Assembly: GCA_934481325.1 (NCBI GenBank)
Contig: CAKSPL010000014.1
Location: 1-16,984 of the forward strand
Direction: 5' to 3'
Length of the DNA: 16,984 bases
Origin: an uncultured Eubacteriales bacterium
Lineage (GTDB): Bacteria; Bacillota; Clostridia; Oscillospirales; CAG-272
The position numbers and the translations under genes were made by a program. Positions 6,691 through 13,351 of this stretch are shown in pieces (positions within the stretch are counted from its first letter, which is position 1; each line of letters opens with the position of its first letter). The notes under the pieces are model-generated. The model searched no databases and had not been told where the DNA came from. It was given only the letters and a program-made list of their open reading frames with translations.

Positions 6691-7647
6691 ATGCGATCTT
6701 ATCTTCGGGAAGCGGAATATGCGGTCAAAATGAAGGAAACGGTGGAGCCGGCGTTGGATGCCGTGCGGCAATCCGGTGTTTTTACCGTGGCGGACGGCAC
6801 AAAACTCGCGTTTTCACTCTATCCGGCAGAGGAGCCGCGCGGCAGCGTGGTGATTGTGCACGGGTTTTCCGAAACTGCCGAAAAATACCGCGAGCTGATC
6901 TGGTATTTCCGGAACGCGCATTACACCGTCCTGGTTTACGACCAGCGCGGACACGGACGCTCCACGCGCACCGCGCCTGCCGACGTGACGCACGTCACGG
7001 ATTTTACGGATTATGTGGAGGATCTGCACGCCCTGCTTGCGGAAAAGGAGGCGGAGCTGCCGCAGCCGCGCTATCTCTTTTCCCACTCGATGGGGGCCGC
7101 GGTGGGCGCGCTGTTTCTCATCACGTACCCGGGCTTTTTTGGAAAAGCGGTGCTTTCCTCCCCGATGATTGCGCCAAGACACGACGGGCTGGGACTGCAC
7201 GCCTGCCGGGGCATCTGCCTGTTCTGTATGAAAACCGGGCGGGCGGCAAAACGCATCTTTGTTTCGGGCAAAGCGAGCGACCCCACGGGGGAAACGCCAC
7301 AGGAAAGTGCCTCGGACAGCGTGGCGCGGTTTGAATACTACCGGCAATTGCGCCTGGCGCACCCGGAGCTTTTCTGCGGCGCACCGACCTATAACTGGAC
7401 CTACACCTCCCTCGGGGTCACGAAAAAAATTCTTGCCAAGGGCGCGCCGGAGCGGGTTAAAATCCCGGTTCTGCTCTTCTCGGCGGATCGGGACACCCTG
7501 GTCAAGCGGAAGCCGCAACAGGAGTTTATCCGGCGGGTGGCGCACGGCACCTTTGTCACCGAGCCCTCCAAGCACGAAATTTACGCCGCAGGCGACGCGG
7601 TGCTTTACCCGTATCTTGACCGGATTTTCCGCTTTTTTGAAGCCTGA
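6691..7647 (+). CDS. Alpha/beta hydrolase (lysophospholipase / monoacylglycerol lipase type)
   Basis: A 318-residue serine hydrolase of the Hydrolase_4 group. VVIVHGFSETAEKY (53-66) forms the oxyanion-hole loop, VYDQRGHGRS (82-91) is the family DxRGHGxS motif, and FSHSMGAA (130-137) is the nucleophile elbow with Ser133. SADRD (264-268) should give the acid and KHEIY (294-298) the catalytic His295. Relatives hydrolyse lysophospholipids or monoacylglycerols; the substrate here is not certain. There is no signal peptide, so it is cytosolic. The start follows a GGAAAGGCAGG-type site. It is a single-gene unit with its own promoter, and a repeat element begins right after its stop. A second hydrolase of equal length lies at 14724. 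Confidence 0.92.
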   Translation: MRSYLREAEYAVKMKETVEPALDAVRQSGVFTVADGTKLAFSLYPAEEPRGSVVIVHGFSETAEKYRELIWYFRNAHYTVLVYDQRGHGRSTRTAPADVTHVTDFTDYVEDLHALLAEKEAELPQPRYLFSHSMGAAVGALFLITYPGFFGKAVLSSPMIAPRHDGLGLHACRGICLFCMKTGRAAKRIFVSGKASDPTGETPQESASDSVARFEYYRQLRLAHPELFCGAPTYNWTYTSLGVTKKILAKGAPERVKIPVLLFSADRDTLVKRKPQQEFIRRVAHGTFVTEPSKHEIYAAGDAVLYPYLDRIFRFFEA

Positions 7648-8002
7648 CCGCGGAAACGCGAGGGGACGCGGCAGGGGACGCGGCAGGGGACGCGCAAGGG
7701 GGTGCCTTCCCTGCAAGGCACCCCCTTGACCCCCTCCAAAACCTTTCAAACAAAAGGAAGGCTAACCCCGGGCACCTGCGGTGGGGCTAATAGGCTCTCG
7801 CCACCCCTTGGTTTTACGCACCCAAAGTTTGGCATCAGCCTTGTAAAAGTTTTTGAGGGAGTCAAGAGGGGACTTTTTGTAAAAAGTCCCCTCTTGCGCG
7901 TCTCCCTTTGGCGTTTCTTTGTCCACTTTCTTTGTGCCTACTTCTGCAAAGAAAGCGGGCAAGGGAGTTTGCTGTGTAACGGTTCTTTGCGCAAAAAGCG
8001 TT
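7648..8002. repeat. Composite interspersed repeat element with two opposed hairpins (R2 and R5)
   Basis: This 355-base stretch has no gene. In order it holds three 12-nt tandem units AGGGGACGCGGC (7661-7696); hairpin R2, a 14-bp stem CAAGGGGGTGCCTT (7695-7708 with 7715-7728); an A+C-rich stretch ending CAAACAAAAGG; and a linker with GCGGTGGGGCTAATAGGCT and CGCACCCAAAGTTTGGC. Then come TTTTTGAGGGAGT and hairpin R5, a perfect 16-bp stem CAAGAGGGGACTTTTT (7863-7878 with 7881-7896), and a tail with CTTTCTTTG/CAAAGAAAG (7926-7934, 7947-7955). The R2 flank read backwards resembles the R5 flank, so the element is two related hairpin units in opposite orientation. It lies between the 3' ends of convergent genes. 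The linker and following part recur at 16893-16984. Confidence 0.85.
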
Positions 8003-8890
8003 CTACACCCGATTCTTTTTCCGGTATTCCGTGGGGGAAAGGCGGAAAAAGCGGCGGAACACCTCGGCATAGTAGCTTGCCCCCGCAAAGCCGCACCGCG
8101 CCGCCACCTCCGTGACCGGCATTTCCTCCTCCAGAAGAGCAAGCGATCGGCGCACCCGCAGGTGCTGTAAATATTCAAACGGGGTGCGCCCCGTGAAGCG
8201 GCGGAAGGTGCGGCAAAACTCGCTTCTCGATAGCCCGCACGCGCGGGCAAGCTCGTCCAGCGTCAGCTTTTCGGCGTATCGCTCCTCCATCCGCGCGATT
8301 GCCCGTTTCACACACTCGGCATTGCGATCGGGCAGAACCGCCTCCCGCCGCTTTGCGGCGGCAAACAACCCGTGCCAAAAACGGCAAAGCTCCGCCTTGA
8401 CCAACAGCTCAAAGCCCTCCTCCCGTTCCCCTGCCAAACGGAAGATTTCTCGCACCGTTGCGGCACTTTTTGCCGTTTCCTCATCCCCCGCGCGCATCAG
8501 ATAAAACGGAAAAGCATACTCCCGCAGGAGCGGGAGAACGTACTGCCGCTCAATGCGGCTGTTTTCGTGCCCCGACACCATCACCGTGGAAAAATTCATC
8601 GTGCGGTAGCAACAGCTGCCGCCTTCCTTTTGCCACCCCGCGTGCATCACGCCGTCATTTACAAAAACGATATCCCCCGCGCGGAGCAAAAGCTCCCGAT
8701 CGTTTGCCCGGTAATACATTTCGCCCGAAAGGATTTCGGTAATCTCCGTTTCCGGGTGAAAATGACATTCAAACCGCCCGCCCTCGTAATCCGCAATGTC
8801 CACCGGCTTGCCAACCGTCACGGGGAACCCCCAGCTCCCTTTGGTGCCAAGCTCCCGCCCGTCCTTTGCCACCTTTAATTGATGCTTCAT
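8003..8890 (-). CDS. AraC-family transcriptional regulator with cupin sensor domain
   Basis: A 295-residue regulator. Residues about 20-110 form a cupin ligand-binding domain, with ECHFHPETEITEILSGEM (41-58) and LLLRAGDIVFVNDGVMHAGW (67-86). Residues 195-293 form the double helix-turn-helix of AraC/XylS proteins: LTLDELARACGLSRSEFCRTF (209-229), then VTEVAARCGFAGASYYAEVFRR and the terminal LSPTEYRK. The start has GGAGGG 8 bases upstream. It is transcribed divergently from the melA-like gene, as melR is from melA in enterobacteria, so it very likely senses a galactoside or related sugar and activates that gene. A 21-bp-period direct repeat in the shared region fits its binding site. Confidence 0.94.
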   Translation of the reverse strand: MKHQLKVAKDGRELGTKGSWGFPVTVGKPVDIADYEGGRFECHFHPETEITEILSGEMYYRANDRELLLRAGDIVFVNDGVMHAGWQKEGGSCCYRTMNFSTVMVSGHENSRIERQYVLPLLREYAFPFYLMRAGDEETAKSAATVREIFRLAGEREEGFELLVKAELCRFWHGLFAAAKRREAVLPDRNAECVKRAIARMEERYAEKLTLDELARACGLSRSEFCRTFRRFTGRTPFEYLQHLRVRRSLALLEEEMPVTEVAARCGFAGASYYAEVFRRFFRLSPTEYRKKNRV

Positions 8891-8908
8891 CGCTTTTCCC
8901 TCCGGTTG

Positions 8909-8938
8909 CGCAATATTGTTATCAAAAACCGCAATATT
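8909..8938. promoter_or_regulatory. Candidate AraC-type operator (9-bp direct repeat, 21-bp period)
   Basis: CGCAATATT occurs at 8909-8917 and again at 8930-8938, exactly 21 bases apart. This is two turns of the helix and the same spacing as the araI1/araI2 half-sites bound by E. coli AraC. The second copy ends 4 bases before the likely -35 box of the melA-like gene, the usual place for an activator of this family. Confidence 0.65.
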
Positions 8939-8942
8939 TCGG

Positions 8943-8971
8943 TTGTTTTTTGTTTTTCTTAGCACTATACT
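8943..8971 (+). promoter_or_regulatory. Promoter of the melA-like gene
   Basis: TATACT (8966-8971) is a good -10 box. Seventeen bases upstream is TTGTTT (8943-8948), a weak -35, as expected for a promoter that needs an activator. A second TATA-like motif follows at 8974-8979. Confidence 0.6.
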
Positions 8972-9022
8972 GATTATACCACAGCTCTGCGGAGTTGACA
9001 AGCATTTTGCGGAGGAAGAAAA

Positions 9023-10354
9023 ATGGGAAAAATCACTTTTATGGGTGCGGGCAGCACCGTGTTTGCCAAAAACGTCATCGGGGATTCGATGCTTTCCCCT
9101 GCGCTCTCGGATTTTGAGTACGCCCTGTACGATATTGACGCCGCGCGGTTGGAGGAATCCTTTGCGATGGTCACGGCTCTGAACAAAAACGTCAACGGCG
9201 GCAGGGCAACCGTTACGAAATATCTCGGCGTACCCGAGCGAAAAAACGCCCTGCGCGGCGCGGATTTTGTGGTAAACGCCATTCAGGTGGGCGGATATGA
9301 GCCCTGTACCGTAACCGATTTTGAGGTGCCGAAAAAATTCGGGCTCCGACAGACCATTGCCGACACCCTGGGGATCGGCGGCATTTTCCGCGCGCTTCGC
9401 ACCATTCCCGTGCTTGCCGACTTTGCCGAGGATATGCAGGCGGTATGCCCGCGGGCGTGGTTCCTCAATTACACCAACCCGATGGCAATGCTCTCCGGAT
9501 ATCTGCAACGGTTTTCCGACGTGAAAACCGTGGGGCTTTGCCACAGCGTGCAGGTCTGCACCAGATCCCTGCTGAAAACGCTGGAAATGACCGAGGAGGT
9601 GCAGGGTCCGTTTACCGAAAAAATTGCGGGAATCAACCATATGGCGTGGCTGTTGGAGCTTCGGGACGCCGCCGGAAACGACCTGTATCCCGAAATCCGC
9701 CGCCGCGCCGCCGCCGTGCTGGATGCCCCCACCGAAGCGGCAAAGGGGAATCTCGTGCGCCTGGATTACATCCGCCGTTTCGGCTATTATTGCACCGAAT
9801 CCAGCGAGCATAATGCCGAATACAATCCGTTTTACATCAAATCCAAGTATCCCGAGCTGATTGACCGTTACCGCATCCCGCTGGACGAATACCCCCGCCG
9901 TTGCGTGAAACAGCTTGCGGACTGGAACGCGAAACGTGAGGAATACGTTGCCGGCAACGTGTCACAGACGCGCTCCCGCGAGTACGCCTCGCATATTATG
10001 GAGGCAATGGTTACGGGCGTGCCGTATGAAATCGGCGGTAACGTCCTCAACCGTGGACTGATTACCAACCTGCCGCAGAATGCCTGCGTGGAGGTGCCGT
10101 GCCTGGTCAACAAACAGGGGATTTTGCCCACCGTGGTGGGGGATTTGCCCGAAATCTGCGCGGCAATGAACCGCACCAATATCAACGTGCAGCTGCTGAC
10201 CATCGAGGCGGCGGTCACAAGGAAAAAGGATGCCGTCTATCAGGCGGCAATGATGGACCCGCACACCGCCGCGGAATTGTCGATGGACGACATCGTGGCA
10301 ATGTGCGACGCCCTCTTTGAGGCACACGGCAGCTGGCTGCCCGAATACCGCTAA
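9023..10354 (+). CDS. melA: Family 4 glycoside hydrolase, MelA-type alpha-galactosidase
   Basis: A 443-residue NAD+- and Mn2+-dependent glycosidase that cleaves alpha-galactosides such as melibiose in the cytoplasm through a redox-assisted mechanism. The NAD-binding loop is KITFMGAGSTVFAKN (3-17). GGYEPCTVTDFEVPKKFGL and TIADTLGIGGI (111-121) match MelA closely. NYTNPMAM (149-156), Cys173-His174 in GLCHSVQ and His206 in GINHMAW are the substrate and metal-binding residues. TESSEHNAEY and AMMDPHTAAELS further along are also MelA-like, separating it from the 6-phospho-glycosidases of the family. GGAGGAAG precedes the ATG by 5 bases. It is divergent from the AraC gene and convergent with the rubrerythrin gene. 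No linked permease is in the window. Confidence 0.93.
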   Translation: MGKITFMGAGSTVFAKNVIGDSMLSPALSDFEYALYDIDAARLEESFAMVTALNKNVNGGRATVTKYLGVPERKNALRGADFVVNAIQVGGYEPCTVTDFEVPKKFGLRQTIADTLGIGGIFRALRTIPVLADFAEDMQAVCPRAWFLNYTNPMAMLSGYLQRFSDVKTVGLCHSVQVCTRSLLKTLEMTEEVQGPFTEKIAGINHMAWLLELRDAAGNDLYPEIRRRAAAVLDAPTEAAKGNLVRLDYIRRFGYYCTESSEHNAEYNPFYIKSKYPELIDRYRIPLDEYPRRCVKQLADWNAKREEYVAGNVSQTRSREYASHIMEAMVTGVPYEIGGNVLNRGLITNLPQNACVEVPCLVNKQGILPTVVGDLPEICAAMNRTNINVQLLTIEAAVTRKKDAVYQAAMMDPHTAAELSMDDIVAMCDALFEAHGSWLPEYR

Positions 10355-10355
10355 G

Positions 10356-10470
10356 GCAAGGACGCGAGGGGACGCGGGGGGACGCGCAAGGGGGTGCCTT
10401 TTAGAAAAGGCACCCCCTTGACCCCCTTCAAAACTTTTCAAACAAAAGGGTAACTACCCCCGGGCACTTG
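10356..10470. repeat. Interspersed hairpin repeat, copy R3
   Basis: GGACGCG is repeated three times with a 10-base period (10360-10386). A perfect 16-bp stem CAAGGGGGTGCCTTTT (10387-10402 with 10405-10420) has a 2-nt loop. It is followed by ACCCCCTTCAAAAC, CAAACAAAAGGG and CCCCGGGCACTTGCG, all shared with the copy at 7695-7785. It fills the space between the convergent melA-like and rubrerythrin genes and may serve both as a transcript end. The linker seen at 7780-7850 is absent here. Confidence 0.85.
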
Positions 10471-10490
10471 CGCCACCTGCGGACTCCTTA

Positions 10491-11042
10491 TTATTTGAAG
10501 TAGCGGTTCAGAAGCCCCTCGAAGGCTCTACCGTGCCGCGCCTCGTCCTTTGCCATTTCGTGTACGGTGTCGTGAATGGCATCAAGATTGTTTGCCTTTG
10601 CCAGCTTTGCTAACTCAAATTTGCCCGCAGTTGCGCCGTTTTCGGCGGCAACGCGCACGGCAAGGTTCTCCTTGGTGGAGGGAGACACGCACTCGCCCAG
10701 CAATTCCGCAAATTTGGCGGCGTGCTCCGCCTCCTCATACGCGGCGGTTTTCCAATACTCCGCGATTTCGGGATAGCCCTCTCTCGCGGCGGCGCGGCTC
10801 ATTGCCAGGTACATCCCGACCTCGGTGCATTCCCCCTGGAAGTTGGCACGAAGCCCCTCCACGATCTCGGCGGGAACGCCCGGCTCCTTGGCAATGCCGA
10901 TGACGTGCTCGGTTGCCCAGGTGTTGCTTTCCTCCACCACTTCCACAAATTTTTCGCCCGGTGCCTTGCAAAGCGGACATTTATCGGGGCGTACGTCGGA
11001 CTCCACAATTTCACCGCAAACGGTGCATCTCCATTTTTTCAT
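10491..11042 (-). CDS. Reverse-type rubrerythrin (N-terminal rubredoxin domain)
   Basis: A 183-residue non-haem iron protein that reduces hydrogen peroxide and supports oxygen tolerance in anaerobes. The rubredoxin-like domain comes first, with Cys6, Cys9, Cys22 and Cys25 (CTVCG and CPLCKAPG) binding one iron. The diiron four-helix domain follows, with E71/E74 (GECTEVG), ExxH at 104-107 (EEAEH), E134 and ExxH at 167-170 (DEARH). The domain order is the reverse of classic rubrerythrin and matches the peroxide-inducible proteins of Clostridium acetobutylicum. The start after AGGAGGAATTTTGAA is preferred, because an ATG 18 bases upstream overlaps that site. A sigma-A promoter and a PerR-like box lie upstream. 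Confidence 0.94.
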   Translation of the reverse strand: MKKWRCTVCGEIVESDVRPDKCPLCKAPGEKFVEVVEESNTWATEHVIGIAKEPGVPAEIVEGLRANFQGECTEVGMYLAMSRAAAREGYPEIAEYWKTAAYEEAEHAAKFAELLGECVSPSTKENLAVRVAAENGATAGKFELAKLAKANNLDAIHDTVHEMAKDEARHGRAFEGLLNRYFK

Positions 11043-11087
11043 TTCAAAATTCCTCCTCATCAGAAGTTTGCCTTTCGGCTTGATCTT

Positions 11088-11116
11088 ATTGTAGCATACT
11101 TTTTTCGCAATTTCAA
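11088..11116 (-). promoter_or_regulatory. Promoter of the rubrerythrin gene
   Basis: On the minus strand TTGAAA (11111-11116) and TACAAT (11088-11093) are 17 bases apart. The -35 box lies in the loop of a perfect 11-bp inverted repeat (11100-11110 with 11123-11133). Confidence 0.85.
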
Positions 11117-11133
11117 GAGGTTTTGCGAAAAAA

Positions 11134-11148
11134 TTAGAATTATTTTAA
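11134..11148. promoter_or_regulatory. PerR-like box upstream of rubrerythrin
   Basis: TTAGAATTATTTTAA matches the known Per box TTATAATNATTATAA at 12 of 14 defined positions. It lies 18 bases upstream of the -35 box of the rubrerythrin promoter. PerR control of reverse rubrerythrins is established in C. acetobutylicum. The region is A+T-rich, so a chance match is possible. Confidence 0.45.
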
Positions 11149-11150
11149 TT

Positions 11151-12236
11151 TTAATTTTCTACCAATTGAAAGCACTCCGGTCGGGCAAAATCCGCGCGGT
11201 AGAGATAAATCCGACAGGTATGCAGTTTTTCGGGCGGATCGGTGCGCCCCTCGTGCGAAATGTAAAAATACCCGTCACCCAGCGCGTGAATGCCCGTTGT
11301 CCCCCACGGAAAACGGAAGCCCGGCGCGCCGCCGTTTGCCCCCGGTTCTCCGTAAGGCGCGGGCGAAAGGGTCAGCCCCTCCTCCCCGTTTGTGCCGAGA
11401 AGCTCTGCCCGGACCGGTGCCGCCGTGCCGTCAATGAGGAAAAACGAATAGTTGGAAAACTGCGGCTTTTTGCCCGTGTAAACCGCCACGCACCAGCAAC
11501 GGGAGGCGGGGTCATACAGCAGATTCTGCACGCCGTAGGTGGTGTTGCCGGTATAAAAGAAGTACCTTTCCTCGGCACGCACGCCGCTGTGATGCGGGTT
11601 TTCCTGTGAGAGCGGCTTTGCCGCGGCAGCAAAGGCGCGCCAGTCGTATTGCAGAATCACCTGATAGTCGTTATCCGTGCGCGCAAGATCGCGGTAGACC
11701 CCGTAGCAGATCATCAGCCGTGTGGGGGAATCCGCCCCTTTGCCGAACACGGGGCCGAACGAGGTGCCGTCAATCCCACTGCAACCGTAGCGGTGCGCCT
11801 CGCCGTTCACGCCCTTTCCGTTGTAGTCCTCCACCACATCGGGGAGCCACACGGCGGTCATAATGCCGTCCTTTTCCGCGTCCATCGCAGGGCGGGTGAT
11901 GCGATCCACCTCAAAAATCGCCACGTAGAACGCGTCCTCTGCGGGTGCGCCCTCCCTGCCGAGATGGCGGAAAATCCCCTGCCCGATTGCATCGTTTTTG
12001 AATTCCAGCGAGCCGTAAACCCTGCCGTCCTCCGGGTTAAAATCAATACAGCCGAGATGCCCGACAAGCCCCCCGGCGTACCCCACCGGGTTGCCGAGCA
12101 GGTCGGTTTTCACCAGCACCGTGGTAAAGGAATAGTAAACAAAGCCTTTCTCGGTGTCCACGGCGATGCCCTGCACGTGACCCGTGTTCCATTTGCCGCC
12201 GTCAATTTCGCGCGGCAGAGCGTTGATGTTCATCAT
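11151..12236 (-). CDS. Unrecognised protein, possibly beta-propeller
   Basis: A protein of 361 residues (360 if the second of two adjacent ATGs is used) that I do not recognise. It lacks a signal peptide and membrane segments. Several spaced strands have a turn-rich, aromatic pattern typical of propeller blades: HVQGIAVDTEKGFVYYSF, LGCIDFNPEDGRVYGSL, NLLYDPASRCWCVAVYTG and GIHALGDGYFYISHEG each pair a buried strand with an acidic or Gly-rich turn. A stretch YGCSGIDGTSFGPVFG may be functional. No catalytic motif is clear. AAAGGAGG lies 4-8 bases upstream of the ATG pair, and a sigma-A promoter precedes it. The stop codon is only 109 bases before the rubrerythrin start with no terminator between, so some read-through is likely. 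Confidence 0.75.
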   Translation of the reverse strand: MMNINALPREIDGGKWNTGHVQGIAVDTEKGFVYYSFTTVLVKTDLLGNPVGYAGGLVGHLGCIDFNPEDGRVYGSLEFKNDAIGQGIFRHLGREGAPAEDAFYVAIFEVDRITRPAMDAEKDGIMTAVWLPDVVEDYNGKGVNGEAHRYGCSGIDGTSFGPVFGKGADSPTRLMICYGVYRDLARTDNDYQVILQYDWRAFAAAAKPLSQENPHHSGVRAEERYFFYTGNTTYGVQNLLYDPASRCWCVAVYTGKKPQFSNYSFFLIDGTAAPVRAELLGTNGEEGLTLSPAPYGEPGANGGAPGFRFPWGTTGIHALGDGYFYISHEGRTDPPEKLHTCRIYLYRADFARPECFQLVEN

Positions 12237-12264
12237 TTTTCCTCCTTTGGGGTTTGATGACTTT

Positions 12265-12293
12265 ATTGTAGCACGCGGCGCGCCGAAAAGCAA
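12265..12293 (-). promoter_or_regulatory. Promoter of the putative propeller gene
   Basis: On the minus strand TTGCTT (12288-12293) and TACAAT (12265-12270) are 17 bases apart. The spacer contains the palindrome GGCGCGCC. The -35 is weak. Confidence 0.65.
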
Positions 12294-12301
12294 GCGGGAT
12301 T

Positions 12302-12706
12302 TCAAAAAGTGCGGGCGGCGGTTTCGGTGGCGTCAACGGCGGGGTCGATCACCTCCGTATGGGTCAGGGACTTTGCCACCGTCTCCTGTGCGTTCAGCAC
12401 CGCGCCGCAAACCGAGCAATGGCTCCCCTCGGTCAATCCCGTTTCCATACAGGTAGGAGCCACTGCGGCGTCAACAACCGGAGTATGTGCCGCAACGGGG
12501 AGATTTTCGGTTTCCTTTTCCCCGCAGGCGCAAACGCGCTCCCGCAAACCATTCGCCGTGCAGGTTGCCGCCCGCGTGACGGTTCACTCGCCAAAGGTGT
12601 GGCTGTGTGCCGTCTGTCCTTCGTCCTGCCCGTTGCAGGACACCAGCAAAACCGCCGCAACCAGAAACAGACGAAGCAAGCCTGCAACGAAAATTCTTTT
12701 TTTCAC
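12302..12706 (-). pseudogene. Small Cys-repeat lipoprotein interrupted by an in-frame TGA
   Basis: Read from a GTG at 12706 (GGAGGG 7 bases upstream), the gene encodes MKKRIFVAGLLRLFLVAAVL, then the lipobox LVSC with Cys24, then SHTFGE. A TGA follows at codon 41 (12584-12586). The same frame then stays open to 12302 and gives TVTRAATCTANGLRERVCACG and a second copy APTCMETGLTEGSHCSVCG. These TC-x9/10-CxxCG repeats normally begin with HTFGxW, so a Trp codon TGG is expected where TGA stands; one G-to-A change explains it. The end, VDATETAARTF, looks like a third repeat with bases lost. An ATG at 12736 is too close to the -10 box to be used. Most likely a recently decayed surface lipoprotein; a 40-residue remnant could still be made. 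Confidence 0.75.
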
Positions 12707-12737
12707 GGAACGACCCTCCACCGTTGTGTTTTTCATA

Positions 12738-12766
12738 ATTTTATCGTACCGTTCACGATTTGTCAA
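12738..12766 (-). promoter_or_regulatory. Promoter of the interrupted lipoprotein gene
   Basis: On the minus strand TTGACA (12761-12766) and TAAAAT (12738-12743) are 17 bases apart. The predicted transcription start near 12731 supports the GTG start at 12706. Confidence 0.75.
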
Positions 12767-12923
12767 TGTATAAATTCCGGTTTTGCCCCGCCGCGCCGTG
12801 GATTTTCCGCCTGACAACTTTCCGACAGAAAAACGACCGCCTGCGGTTTTGATTGGGGTGCGCTTGGGATGTCAACTTCTTTTTCTCGCCGGGCTTCATC
12901 CTCTACACCGCCAAAAAATAATA

Positions 12924-12948
12924 AAAATCCCCCCGAACGGGGGGATTT
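12924..12948 (-). terminator. Intrinsic terminator of the DUF378 gene
   Basis: AAAATCCCCCC pairs with GGGGGGATTTT around a short GAAC loop, directly after the DUF378 stop codon. On the minus strand it is followed by TATTATTTTTT. The 175 bases from here to the lipoprotein promoter contain no gene or other signal that I can see. Confidence 0.85.
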
Positions 12949-12953
12949 TATTT

Positions 12954-13181
12954 TCAGTAGTCTCTGCGTTCTTCCTCGGCAAAGGTTTCGTCCGAGCGGA
13001 AGATCAGCGAGATGCACCAGATGGCGGCAAGTGCCACCAGGGTGTAAATAATACGGGCGAGAAGCGCGCCGGTGCCGCCGCAGATCCAAGCCACAATGTC
13101 AAACTGAAACAGCCCCACGGAACCCCAGTTCAGCCCGCCGATTACCGCCAGCACCAGGGCGATACGATCCATAACCGTCAT
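12954..13181 (-). CDS. DUF378 family small membrane protein
   Basis: A 75-residue protein with two membrane helices, about 5-28 and 40-62, and a short acidic and basic tail (SDETFAEEERRDY). The family signature LNWGSVGLFQFDIVAWI (17-33), with the later RIIYTLVALAA, is clear. Length is typical of the family (YuzA in Bacillus). Function is unknown. GAGGAA lies 5 bases upstream of the ATG. It appears to be a single-gene unit closed by a strong terminator; its promoter was not evident. It is divergent from the cca operon, with about 170 bases between them. Confidence 0.92.
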   Translation of the reverse strand: MTVMDRIALVLAVIGGLNWGSVGLFQFDIVAWICGGTGALLARIIYTLVALAAIWCISLIFRSDETFAEEERRDY

Positions 13182-13288
13182 ACAAATTCCTCACTTTCAA
13201 AGCCGGGTTTGCGGCTTTATGCTTAGTTTTTACCGGTAAGAGCGACAAAAACCGCGGAAATTTTTCACAAATCCCCGCATTCTGTCGC

Positions 13289-13317
13289 TTTACAGACGGC
13301 GCAATGTATGTTATACT
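13289..13317 (+). promoter_or_regulatory. Promoter of the cca-ruvX-ygjP operon
   Basis: TTTACA (13289-13294) and TATACT (13312-13317) are separated by 17 bases, with the predicted start near 13324. An in-frame ATG at 13304 is therefore not the translation start. Confidence 0.8.
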
Positions 13318-13351
13318 GAAAATAGAAAAAAATAAAAAGGGCGGTGGATCT

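Noticed and set aside
7648..8002. CRISPR array or phage attachment site
   Set aside because: The repeats are dispersed hairpins, not regularly spaced direct repeats with spacers, and there is no cas gene, integrase or tRNA.
8003..9811. A 602-codon open frame on the minus strand as one gene
   Set aside because: Only 8003-8890 has a real protein (AraC family) and a ribosome binding site; the rest is the antisense of the melA-like gene.
10387..10420. Hairpin repeats called as classic intrinsic terminators
   Set aside because: The stems are strong but are followed by ACCCCC or GCGC, not a T-tract, so the standard mechanism is not supported; another way of ending or protecting transcripts remains possible.
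12584..12586. TGA read as tryptophan or selenocysteine
   Set aside because: TGA is the normal stop of spoVAD, eamA, cca and other genes here, and no SECIS-like hairpin is apparent after it; a nonsense mutation is simpler.
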